Shown: in pieces, positions 57,181 through 64,000 of the stretch
How the letters are laid out: every line of letters starts with the position of its first letter
How positions within the stretch are numbered: position 1 is the stretch's first letter
Origin: Streptosporangium canum
Lineage (GTDB): Bacteria > Actinomycetota > Actinomycetes > Streptosporangiales > Streptosporangiaceae
Assembly: GCF_900113865.1 (NCBI RefSeq)
Contig: NZ_FOQY01000035.1
Coordinates: 1 to 64,000, forward strand
Direction of reading: 5' to 3'
DNA length: 64,000 nt
Notes under the pieces: model-generated
Database searches by the model: none
Told to the model about the DNA's origin: nothing
What the model saw: only the letters and a program-made list of their open reading frames with translations
Translations under genes and position numbers: made by a program

Positions 57181-57450
57181 CTACTCCACGTCCTTGAGCA
57201 CCAGCTCAATGGCGTCGGTACGGTCGCGCAGCGCCGAGAGCCGGTCATTGATCTCGGCGAGCTGCCGTCCGATGTCCTGCTGGGAGGCGGCGGCGGTCTC
57301 GGCGATCTTCTTGTACTCCGCCTCGCGTGCCAGCTGAGCCTTGGCCCGCCAGGAGATGGCGAATTGCCAGATGATCGTGACGATTACGGCGGTGATCAGG
57401 GCGAACATGCCGATGGTGCCGATGACCTCCTGCCACTCGTGCTCGTTCAT
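57181..57450 (-). CDS. Small membrane protein with cytoplasmic coiled coil
   Basis: 89 residues. One transmembrane helix (about 10-32, IGTIGMFALITAVIVTIIWQF) is followed by a charged helix with heptad spacing to the C terminus (LAEINDRLSALRDRTDAIEL). No known domain. Its ATG overlaps the regulator stop by four bases, so it is translationally coupled and probably works with the MMPL pump or the regulator. Confidence 0.8.
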   Translation of the reverse strand: MNEHEWQEVIGTIGMFALITAVIVTIIWQFAISWRAKAQLAREAEYKKIAETAAASQQDIGRQLAEINDRLSALRDRTDAIELVLKDVE

Positions 57451-57776
57451 CGCTCCGAGCCCTTCTCGGTGGTCAGCGTCCGTACGGCGTCCAGGATGAG
57501 CTCCGGCGTCAGATGGACCGAGAACCTGCGTAGCTCGTAGTACTTCATTGCCTTTCCTTCTTCCGACAGCTCCAGCTGCGAGGAAACCAGACCGGCGGCC
57601 TCCAGCTTCTTCAGGTGGACCTGGAGCAGCGCCCTGCTGATGCCGAGCTCACGCGCCAGTCGGCTCACGTAATTCCGGCCGCCTGCGAGGGCCGCGATGA
57701 CGCGCAGCCGGTGCGGGCTGGACAAGGTGGCCAGCACCCGCACCAGATCGTCTCCCGTCGGCGCGGGATCACTCAC
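57447..57776 (-). CDS. ArsR-type winged-helix transcriptional regulator
   Basis: 109 residues. The wHTH shows VLATLSSPHRLRVIAALAGG, VSRLARELGISRALLQVHLKKLE and a beta-wing MKYYELRRFSVHL. No metal-binding Cys pair is present, so it is not a classical arsenic sensor. It is first in the operon with the membrane protein and the MMPL pump, and likely represses it. GTG start with GGAGG 5 nt upstream. Confidence 0.9.
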   Translation of the reverse strand: MSDPAPTGDDLVRVLATLSSPHRLRVIAALAGGRNYVSRLARELGISRALLQVHLKKLEAAGLVSSQLELSEEGKAMKYYELRRFSVHLTPELILDAVRTLTTEKGSER

Positions 57777-57793
57777 CTCAACCTCCAGTACAT

Positions 57794-57809
57794 GCCAATG
57801 AACATTAGC
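57794..57809. promoter_or_regulatory. Candidate operator of the ArsR-MMPL operon
   Basis: GCCAATG-AA-CATTAGC: 7-bp arms with one mismatch, 18-33 nt upstream of the regulator start. Confidence 0.55.
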
Positions 57810-57829
57810 AGGTGCCTAGAATAATTACC

Positions 57830-58419
57830 TTTTCTTCAGAACCCCGCACGGCAGAGCGTTCGCCTCCGCGCTGCACACCCTGACCAACAGGGTCTCGCGG
57901 CAGAGGGGCGTCCGGCTGCACCTGGAACCGTCGGCACCGGTCAACCGGTGAGAGCTCACGAGGTGCTCAATCCGCAGCCTGAACTGGATCGCCGCCGGCG
58001 AGAATCCGGTAGGCGCCGGCTACGGACGGATGCCGGCCCGGCGGCGTGGCATGGTCTGTCGGAACTGAGTATTTCTGCGAACCACGTAGCGTCACGCCAG
58101 TCGCACAGGGTTACTTTGCCGGTGGTGGCGGCGGCCCGAGCGGGGGGCCCGGATCGGTGACGGCAACCGCGGTCAAGTGACAGCCATCTCGGCGAGTTGC
58201 ACGTGCAGAGCGCCGCCGGTTAAGTCCGCGTTTCTGGATTGTTACCGGCCACAACAAACTTTAGCGGTGGAGGGTCTGGCGTTCCTGGCCAGCGCGGAAT
58301 ACGTTGCCGCAAACAACATTCAACGGAACGGCACACCGAGACCCGGCAAGCCGTGCCCGCGAATTCGCCATGCTCCAACCCTCAGACCCCCCACTTTTCG
58401 AAGAAAGGACCCGTGCATC
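57830..58419. other. 590-bp intergenic region upstream of the sugar ABC operon
   Basis: No gene seen; the short open frames lack ribosome-binding sites. It contains the palindrome TGCACGTGCA (58198-58207), an imperfect dyad near 58302-58330 and AT-richer stretches near 58230-58265 and 58385-58405, where the xylF promoter and ROK-protein operators may lie. The divergent regulator promoter is at the left end. Confidence 0.5.
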
Positions 58420-59535
58420 ATGCGCAAGGGGATCCTCAGCCTGACCGCCGCCGCTGCGGCGATGACCCTCGGTCTCACCGCCTGCGGGGGCGAGAGCGGC
58501 GACACCAGCACCGCCCAGAGCGGCGCCACTCCCGCTGAGAGCAAGGTCGCCGGCAAGGTCGGCGTCATCCTTCCCGACAGCAAGTCCTCCGCCCGCTGGG
58601 AGACCGCCGACCGCAAGTACCTGGAGGAGGCGTTCAAGGCCGCGGGCGTCGCCTACGACATCCAGAACGCCCAGGGTGACAAGACCCAGTTCCAGACCAT
58701 CGCCGACCAGATGATCACCAATGGCGCGACCGTGCTGATGATCGTCAACCTGGACAGCGGCACCGGCAAGGCCGTGCTCGACAAGGCCAAGGCCCAGGGG
58801 GTGGCCACCATCGACTACGACCGCCTCACCCTCAACGGCGGCGCCTCCTACTACGTCAGCTTCGACAACACCAAGGTCGGCACCCTGCAGGGTGAGGGCC
58901 TGGTGAAGTGCCTGACCGACAAGAAGGCCGACAAGCCGATCGTGGCCGAGCTCAACGGCTCGCCCACCGACAACAACGCCACGCTGTTCAAGAACGGCTA
59001 CGACGGCGTGCTCAAGCTCAAGTACGACGCCAAGGAGTACGTCAAGGGGCCGGACCAGTCCGTGCCGGACTGGGACAACGCGCAGGCGGGCACGATCTTC
59101 GAGCAGATGCTCACCGAGCAGCCGAAGATCGCCGGTGTGCTGGCCGCCAACGACGGCCTGGGCAACGCCGCCATCGCCGTGCTGAAGAAGAACAGCCTCA
59201 ACGGCAAGGTCCCGGTCACCGGCCAGGACGCCACCGTGCAGGGTCTGCAGAACATCCTCGCCGGCGACCAGTGCATGACGGTCTACAAGGCGATCAAGAA
59301 GGAGGCCGACGCGGGGGCCGCGCTCGCCATCGCCCTGGCCAAGGGTGAGAAGCCCGCGGCCTCCGGCTCGGTGAAGGACACCGAGAGCGGCGCGGACGTG
59401 CCGGCGGTCCTGCTCGACCCGCAGGCCATCTTCTTCGACAGCGTCAAGGACGTCGTGGCCGACGGGTTCGTGACCAAGGACGAGCTGTGCATCGGCGAGT
59501 TCGCCGCCAAGTGCGCCGAGGCCGGAATCCAGTAA
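58420..59535 (+). CDS. xylF: Sugar ABC transporter substrate-binding lipoprotein (XylF-like)
   Basis: 371 residues. Lipoprotein signal with LTAC at Cys22. The periplasmic-binding fold of the xylose/ribose type follows: VGVILPDSKSSARWETADRKY (shortened), DQMITNGATVLMIVNLDSG, IDYDRLTLNGGASYYVSFDN, LAANDGLGNAAIAVLK. These resemble XylF. With the ATPase, permease and ROK regulator behind it, xylose or a related pentose is the best guess. ATG at 58420 has AGAAAGGA upstream; the frame is open much further without coding character. Confidence 0.9.
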   Translation: MRKGILSLTAAAAAMTLGLTACGGESGDTSTAQSGATPAESKVAGKVGVILPDSKSSARWETADRKYLEEAFKAAGVAYDIQNAQGDKTQFQTIADQMITNGATVLMIVNLDSGTGKAVLDKAKAQGVATIDYDRLTLNGGASYYVSFDNTKVGTLQGEGLVKCLTDKKADKPIVAELNGSPTDNNATLFKNGYDGVLKLKYDAKEYVKGPDQSVPDWDNAQAGTIFEQMLTEQPKIAGVLAANDGLGNAAIAVLKKNSLNGKVPVTGQDATVQGLQNILAGDQCMTVYKAIKKEADAGAALAIALAKGEKPAASGSVKDTESGADVPAVLLDPQAIFFDSVKDVVADGFVTKDELCIGEFAAKCAEAGIQ

Positions 59536-59540
59536 CGCGC

Positions 59541-59579
59541 CGGGGGCACGGCCGGCGGATCCCGCCGGCCGTGCCCCCG
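59541..59579 (+). promoter_or_regulatory. Strong intercistronic hairpin
   Basis: A perfect 18-bp stem (59541-59558 with 59562-59579) with loop ATC lies between the binding-protein and ATPase genes. Such hairpins partly terminate transcription or protect the upstream mRNA, giving an excess of the binding protein. Confidence 0.8.
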
Positions 59580-59596
59580 TACCCGAGGAGCCCCAC

Positions 59597-60361
59597 ATGA
59601 CCCCCGTTCTGGAACTCCGCGGGATCGACAAGAGCTTCGGTCCCGTGCAGGTTCTCCACGACGTCGCCTTCTCCGTCTACCCCGGGGAGGTGACCGCGCT
59701 GGTCGGCGACAACGGCGCGGGCAAGTCCACCCTCGTCAAGTGCGTCGGCGGCATCCACCCGATCGACTCGGGCGAGTATCTCTTCGACGGCAAGCCCGTC
59801 CAGATCCACAGCCCGCGTGACGCCGCGGACCTGGGCATCGAGATCGTCTACCAGGACCTCGCGCTCTGCGACAACCTCGACATCGTCCAGAACATGTTCC
59901 TCGGCCGCGAGCACAGGCGCGGCATCGTCCTCGACGAGGACACGATGGAGGAGATGGCGGCCAGGACCCTGGAGAGCCTGTCGGTCAGGACCGTCAAGTC
60001 CATCCGCCAGCACGTCGCCAGCCTCTCCGGCGGCCAGCGGCAGACCGTGGCCATCGCCAAGGCCGTGCTCTGGAACAGCAAGGTCGTCATCCTCGACGAG
60101 CCCACCGCCGCGCTCGGCGTGGCCCAGACGGCACAGGTGCTGGAGCTGGTCCGCCGCCTCGCCGACCAGGGCCTGGCCGTCGTGCTGATCTCACACAACA
60201 TGAACGACGTGTTCGCCGTGTCCGACCGGATCGCAGCCCTCTACCTCGGCCGGATGGCGGCCCAGGTGAAGACCGCCGAGGTCACCCACGCGCAGGTCGT
60301 CGAACTGATCACCTCTGGCCGGAGCGGGGACCTCGGCCTCACCAACGGAGTCACGGTATGA
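59597..60361 (+). CDS. xylG: Sugar ABC transporter ATP-binding protein (XylG-like, single domain)
   Basis: 254 residues. Walker A GDNGAGKST, signature LSGGQRQTVAIAKAV, Walker B VVILDEPTAALGV and switch His in LISHNMNDV. Unlike the roughly 500-residue two-domain XylG/RbsA of enteric bacteria it has one ATPase domain, so it must work as a homodimer; the short form is usual in actinobacteria. It overlaps the permease gene by four bases (ATGA). GAGGAGCC precedes the ATG. Confidence 0.93.
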   Translation: MTPVLELRGIDKSFGPVQVLHDVAFSVYPGEVTALVGDNGAGKSTLVKCVGGIHPIDSGEYLFDGKPVQIHSPRDAADLGIEIVYQDLALCDNLDIVQNMFLGREHRRGIVLDEDTMEEMAARTLESLSVRTVKSIRQHVASLSGGQRQTVAIAKAVLWNSKVVILDEPTAALGVAQTAQVLELVRRLADQGLAVVLISHNMNDVFAVSDRIAALYLGRMAAQVKTAEVTHAQVVELITSGRSGDLGLTNGVTV

Positions 60362-61605
60362 GCGCCACGATTTCCCCCGCACGCAAGGCCGAGGCGCCCT
60401 CGATCAGCGCCAACGTCCGCGGCTACGCCGAGCGGGTCCGCGGTGGCGACATGGGCGCGCTGCCCGCCGTGTTCGGCCTCGTCGTGCTCTGCACGGTCTT
60501 CGCCGTCCTGCGCCCCTCCTTCCTCACCGCGGGCAACTTCGCCAACCTGCTCACCCAGGGCGCCGCGGTCACCGTGATCGCCATGGGCCTGGTCTTCGTG
60601 CTGCTCCTGGGGGAGATCGACCTGTCGGCGGGCTTCGCCAGCGGTGTCTGCGCCTCGATCCTCGCGATCCTGCTCACCAACCAGGGCCTGCCCTGGTACG
60701 TGGCGGTGGGCGCGGCCATCCTGGCCGGTGTGGTGATCGGCGCCACGCTCGGCTCCATCGTCACCAAACTCGGCATCCCCTCCTTCGTGGTGACGCTCGC
60801 CGCCTTCCTGGCCTTCCAGGGGCTCGTCCTCCTGCTGATCAAGGGTGGCACCATCATCGCCATCCGCGACGAGACGATCCTCGCCGTCGCCAACAAGAAC
60901 CTCCCGCCCGCGCTGGGCTGGGGGCTGCTGGTGGCCGGCGTCGTCGCCTACGCGGGGCTGCAGCTGCTGCGGGCACGCAAGCGGGCCGTCCGGGGCCTGG
61001 CGTCCGACCCGATCTCGCTGATCGCGGTCCGGGTGGGGGCCCTGGCCCTGCTCGGCGGGCTCGCGGTCTACTTCCTCAACGTGGAGCGCAGCCGCAACGC
61101 GGCGGTCGTCTCGCTCGCGGGCGTGCCGATCGTGGTGCCGGTCATCGTGGTACTCCTGCTGATCTGGACGTTCGTGCTCCGCCGTACCGCGTTCGGACGC
61201 CACCTCTACGCGGTCGGCGGCAACGCCGAGGCCGCGCGGCGGGCGGGCATCAACGTCGACCGGATGAAGATCAGCGCATTCGTGATCTGCTCCTCCATGG
61301 CCGCCGTCGGCGGCATCATCGCGGCATCCCGGGCCAGCTCGGTCGACCCCAACACCGGCGGCAGCAACGTGCTGCTGTACGCGGTGGGCGCCGCCGTCAT
61401 CGGCGGGACCAGCCTGTTCGGCGGCAAGGGCCGGGTGCTGGACGCGATCCTCGGCGGTACCGTGGTCGCGGTCATCGAGAACGGCATGGGCCTGATGGGC
61501 TACAGCTCCGGTGTGAAGTTCATGGTCACCGGATCGGTGCTGCTGCTGGCCGCAGGGGTGGACGCACTGTCCCGCAAGCGGGCGGCCGCCACTGGTCTAA
61601 GGTGA
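60358..61605 (+). CDS. xylH: Sugar ABC transporter permease (XylH-like)
   Basis: 415 residues with about 10 or more hydrophobic segments. GNFANLLTQGAAVTVIAMG, LLGEIDLSAGFASG and TAFGRHLYAVGGNAEAARRAGI (shortened) are typical of the BPD_transp_2 family of ribose/xylose importers. It forms the membrane channel with XylG and XylF. Four-base overlap with xylG. Confidence 0.93.
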   Translation: MSATISPARKAEAPSISANVRGYAERVRGGDMGALPAVFGLVVLCTVFAVLRPSFLTAGNFANLLTQGAAVTVIAMGLVFVLLLGEIDLSAGFASGVCASILAILLTNQGLPWYVAVGAAILAGVVIGATLGSIVTKLGIPSFVVTLAAFLAFQGLVLLLIKGGTIIAIRDETILAVANKNLPPALGWGLLVAGVVAYAGLQLLRARKRAVRGLASDPISLIAVRVGALALLGGLAVYFLNVERSRNAAVVSLAGVPIVVPVIVVLLLIWTFVLRRTAFGRHLYAVGGNAEAARRAGINVDRMKISAFVICSSMAAVGGIIAASRASSVDPNTGGSNVLLYAVGAAVIGGTSLFGGKGRVLDAILGGTVVAVIENGMGLMGYSSGVKFMVTGSVLLLAAGVDALSRKRAAATGLR

Positions 61606-61640
61606 TCAGCGACCCCGACCCCCCGAAGGAAACCCACGCG

Positions 61641-62843
61641 ATGCGGGCTGGCCCCTCCCAGGAGGAGATCCGGCGCCACAACCTCGGCGCCCTCCTCCGC
61701 CATGTGCACCTCGGCGGCCCCACCTCACGCGCGGAACTCACCAGCCGGATGGGACTCAACCGCAGCACCATCATGGCCCTCACCGCCGACCTGACCGCCG
61801 CGGGCCTGGTCCGGGAGGAGTTGCCCAGGGAGACCGGCCGCGCCGGACGCCCGTCCCTCGTGGTCCGCCCGGAGTCGGCGCGGGTCTACGTGTTCGCCCT
61901 CGACGTGGGCGTCGACCGGCTGGTCGCCGCCCGGGTCGGCCTCGGCGGCACGATCCTGGACCGGCGCGAGGCGGTACGGCGGCGCGGCCCGTTCTCGCTG
62001 GACGAGATCGTCGGGCCGCTCGCCGGGTTCGCCCGGCAGATGCACCGCAAGACCAGGCCGGACACGGTGTGCGTCGGGGTGGCGGCCGCCTTCGCCGGCG
62101 GGGTGAGCCGCAGCGACGGGGTCATCAGGTTCGGGCCGAACATGGGCTCGGTGGACGTGCCGTTCGCCGAGGAGATGGCCCGCAGGCTGGCCTTCGGCCT
62201 GCCGGTGACGGTGGGCAACGACGCCAACCTCGCCGCTCTCGCCGAGCACACCCGGGGGGTCGGCGTCGGCTGCCGCGACCTCGTCTACCTCCACGGGGAC
62301 GTGGGCATCGGCGGCGGAGTGATCGTCAACGGCCAGCTCCTCGGCGGTCACGAGGGCTTCGGCGGCGAGATCGGGCACATGATCGTCAATCCCAAGGGCC
62401 GCCCCTGCGGCTGCGGCTCGCTCGGCTGCCTGGAGGCGGAGGTGGGGGAGCGGGCCGTGCTGGAGGCCGCCGGCAGGTTCGGCGCCCAGATGGGCAGGGA
62501 CGCCGTCCGTGCCGTGGTCGACGCCGCCGACCGCGGCGACATCGTCGCGCAGGCGGCGCTGAGCCGTGTCGGCGACTGGCTGGGCCTGGGCGTCGCCAAC
62601 CTCGTCAACGTCTTCAACCCCGAGATGGTCGTCTTCGGCGGCATGCTCCGGGAGGTCTACCTCGGCTCCGCCGCGCAGGTCCGCAGCCGTCTGGCCGTCG
62701 ACGCCCTGCCCCCCTCGCGCGACAGCCTCCGCCTGCGTACGTCGGCCCTCGGCGATGACGCCACCCTCGTCGGCGCCGCCGAGCTCGCCTTCGCCCAGGT
62801 CCTCGCCGACCCTCTCGAAGTCCTCGCCCGGGCGGGTTCCTGA
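61641..62843 (+). CDS. ROK-family transcriptional regulator (XylR/Rok7B7-like)
   Basis: 400 residues. N-terminal winged helix (RHNLGALLRHVHLGGPTSRA, LTSRMGLNRSTIMALTADL) is followed by a ROK domain with ALDVGVDRLVAARV, GNDANLAALAEH and zinc motif CGCGSLGCLEAE. In Streptomyces a ROK repressor (Rok7B7) sits by xylFGH, and this arrangement is similar. ATG at 61641 is preferred (GAAGGA 10 nt upstream). A GTG at 61602 overlapping the xylH stop is possible but lacks a Shine-Dalgarno. Confidence 0.9.
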   Translation: MRAGPSQEEIRRHNLGALLRHVHLGGPTSRAELTSRMGLNRSTIMALTADLTAAGLVREELPRETGRAGRPSLVVRPESARVYVFALDVGVDRLVAARVGLGGTILDRREAVRRRGPFSLDEIVGPLAGFARQMHRKTRPDTVCVGVAAAFAGGVSRSDGVIRFGPNMGSVDVPFAEEMARRLAFGLPVTVGNDANLAALAEHTRGVGVGCRDLVYLHGDVGIGGGVIVNGQLLGGHEGFGGEIGHMIVNPKGRPCGCGSLGCLEAEVGERAVLEAAGRFGAQMGRDAVRAVVDAADRGDIVAQAALSRVGDWLGLGVANLVNVFNPEMVVFGGMLREVYLGSAAQVRSRLAVDALPPSRDSLRLRTSALGDDATLVGAAELAFAQVLADPLEVLARAGS

Positions 62844-62884
62844 CCTCTCGTGCGGCTCCGGTGCGCGACGCCGGATACGGACGA

Positions 62885-62918
62885 CCGCCGACACCCCTCA
62901 CCCGAGGAGTGCCGACGG
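62885..62918. terminator. Imperfect hairpin between convergent genes
   Basis: 15-bp arms 62885-62899 and 62904-62918, 12 of 15 pairs, located between the ROK gene and the coiled-coil gene. Confidence 0.45.
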
Positions 62919-62928
62919 CCGTCGCGCG

Positions 62929-63453
62929 TCACTTGATCAGACCGGCCACCAGGTGGCGAAGCTCGATGTGACCGGCCTTGAGGTCGGCAACATCACCCTC
63001 GGCCCGTTTCATGGACGACTCGAGGTTTCCGGCGGAGCGCTTGACCGAGGCCACGTCCCCGCGGAGCTCGTCCTGTCCGATCCGGAGGGCCACGGTGGTC
63101 ATACGGAGCTCGGCGACACTCGACCGGAGCTCGTCCTGCCCCTGGCGTAGCTCGGCGACGCCCGACCGGAGCTCGTCCTGCCCCTGGCGGAGCTCGGCGA
63201 CGCTCGACTGGAGCTCGTCCTGCCCCTTGCGCAGTCCGTCGGTGACCGTCCGGAGGCCGGTGACCTCCGTCCGGAGGCCGGTGACCTCCGTCCGGAGGCC
63301 GGTGACCTCCGTCCGGAGGTCGGCCGTCACCGTGCGCAGGTCGTTGAGCGCTTCGAACATCGCCGAAGTCATTGCCCTGTTCTCCTCGGTGCGTATGTTG
63401 AGCACGGCCACATCGGTCTCCAGGACCTGGATGCGCACGTCTGTCGTGTCCAA
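62929..63453 (-). CDS. Repetitive coiled-coil protein, unknown
   Basis: 174 residues, almost entirely heptad-patterned. Three LRTEVTG heptads and about four LRQGQDELRSSVAE 14-residue units form a long coiled coil, followed by a C-terminal SMKRAEGDVADLKAGH segment. There is no signal or transmembrane helix. I prefer the TTG at 63453 because GAGGAG lies 9 nt upstream; the frame is open to a TTG at 63480 without a Shine-Dalgarno. Similar proteins are often structural or phage-tail-fibre-like, but nothing nearby supports a phage. Confidence 0.7.
   Translation of the reverse strand: MDTTDVRIQVLETDVAVLNIRTEENRAMTSAMFEALNDLRTVTADLRTEVTGLRTEVTGLRTEVTGLRTVTDGLRKGQDELQSSVAELRQGQDELRSGVAELRQGQDELRSSVAELRMTTVALRIGQDELRGDVASVKRSAGNLESSMKRAEGDVADLKAGHIELRHLVAGLIK
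63104..63314 (-). repeat. Tandem 42-bp and 21-bp repeats in the coiled-coil gene
   Basis: Three 42-bp units start at 63104, 63146 and 63188, and three identical 21-bp units cover 63252-63314. They encode the 14- and 7-residue heptad units. Both periods are multiples of 21 bp, so copy changes keep the heptad frame. Confidence 0.9.
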
Positions 63454-63634
63454 CGCGTTCTTCTCCTCGCCGTCGGGCAATGGGGGGACCGGACCTGGTG
63501 TTACGGCGCGGAGGGCACACAGGTCGTGTCACCACATTACGCAGAGTCAAGTCCCTGTCGCCACTCGTGTCCGGCCCGGAACGGCCGGCGTTCTCTTCCC
63601 GGGAGTGAAGAACTCACCCTCCGGGTGGAAAGAG

Positions 63635-63678
63635 ACGACCACCCGTCGCGCGGCTGTGGGACGGCGACGGGTGGTCGT
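63635..63678. terminator. Hairpin terminator
   Basis: Perfect 15-bp stem (63635-63649 with 63664-63678) with a 14-base loop, 15 bp behind the metallopeptidase stop. Confidence 0.75.
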
Positions 63679-63693
63679 GGAGAGGGGGAGTGG

Positions 63694-64000
63694 TCAGGCG
63701 ACCTTGGACTTGGGAGCGGAGAAGGTGTTGCAGGCGCCGGGGCCCTCCTGGTCGAAGCCGCGCTTCAGCCAGTAGGCGATGTTGACGGCCTTGCCGTGGC
63801 TGGCGGTGTCGTAGGCGGCGCGCAGGACGTAGGTGAAGTCGGACTGGCGGCGGCCCAGGGACTGCCAGACGCTGCCGATGAAGGCGCCGCTGAGGCACTC
63901 GGCCTGGAGCTCGACCTGGCGGAGCACGGGCAGGAAGTCCTTGTCGCTCTTGTACGTCCGGCTGTCGACCGCGCCCATGATCCCGGAGAGCTGCTGCACG
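63694..64000 (-). CDS. Neutral zinc metallopeptidase, C-terminal part (runs off window)
   Basis: The visible C-terminal 102 or so residues include VELQAECLSGAFIGSVWQSL, similar to the L-E-L-Q-A-D-C-x-A-G segment of YpfJ-type neutral zinc metallopeptidases, and end GACNTFSAPKSKVA. The zinc HExxH motif would lie upstream of the window edge and is not visible. Cys residues in QAECLSG and GPGACNTF could pair. The family assignment rests on this short segment. Confidence 0.65.
   Translation of the reverse strand, partial: VQQLSGIMGAVDSRTYKSDKDFLPVLRQVELQAECLSGAFIGSVWQSLGRRQSDFTYVLRAAYDTASHGKAVNIAYWLKRGFDQEGPGACNTFSAPKSKVA

Noticed and set aside
63252..63314. Short identical repeats that could suggest a CRISPR array
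   Set aside because: The units are directly adjacent, without spacers, and encode heptads in a coiled-coil protein.

Overview
The window is chromosomal DNA from a high-GC actinobacterium. GTG starts are frequent, the GC content is very high, and the gene content is typical: SepH, DUF4193, DUF3710, DUF3159, DUF4235, DUF1707, a CutRS-type two-component system, coproporphyrin ferrochelatase and a ROK-linked XylFGH transporter. From gene content and order I infer an order such as Streptosporangiales, close to Streptomyces in synteny but not a typical Streptomyces. I see no tRNA, rRNA, insertion sequence, prophage or CRISPR array, so this is core-like chromosome rather than an island.

Layout. 1-6.6 kb: the truncated 5' half of a SNF2 helicase, a DrrAB-like ABC exporter and a pair of bacterial PH-domain membrane proteins. 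6.6-14.8 kb: sepH, a Ser/Pro/Thr-tailed membrane protein, an aldonolactone oxidase, an MFS protein, a transglycosylase and ferrochelatase. 14.8-23.4 kb: an S9 peptidase, an inositol-phosphatase-like enzyme, cutRS, a DUF4193 zinc-ribbon protein and trehalose-phosphate synthase. 23.5-30.7 kb: valS followed by a tiny Cys-rich ORF, an AI-2E family permease and a run of small genes (PaaI thioesterase, dut, DUF3710, OB-fold, DUF3159). 30.7-36.5 kb: a potassium module (two TrkA-type proteins divergent from a KimA-like transporter), an RNA m5U methyltransferase and an unusual ribbon-helix-helix/Clp-N fusion. 36.5-44.1 kb: a GH18-like secreted protein, an F420-type oxidoreductase, and the RNA-repair pair hen1-pnkp followed by an eRF1-like protein. 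44.4-54.8 kb: a sugar porter, a His-rich PadR/DUF1707 pair, an MFS protein, a secreted SGNH esterase with ricin lectin domains, a YdjM-like membrane protein and acnA. 54.8-64 kb: a repressor-controlled MMPL pump, the XylFGH-ROK sugar uptake operon, a repetitive coiled-coil protein and the end of a neutral zinc metallopeptidase.

Functional links. Hen1 and Pnkp overlap by 8 bp and together repair and protect cleaved RNA. The next gene looks like a ribosome-rescue-type eRF1 relative, so this stretch may form an RNA and translation damage module. The TrkA pair and the KimA-like protein probably act together in potassium handling. The ArsR-type regulator, small coiled-coil membrane protein and MMPL transporter form a compact efflux operon. 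Several intergenic regions carry clear symmetrical sites: a CRP-type box, an iron box at acnA, a LacI-type palindrome, and operators next to PadR, ArsR, MFS and RHH genes. Strong, mostly perfect hairpins separate convergent transcription units.
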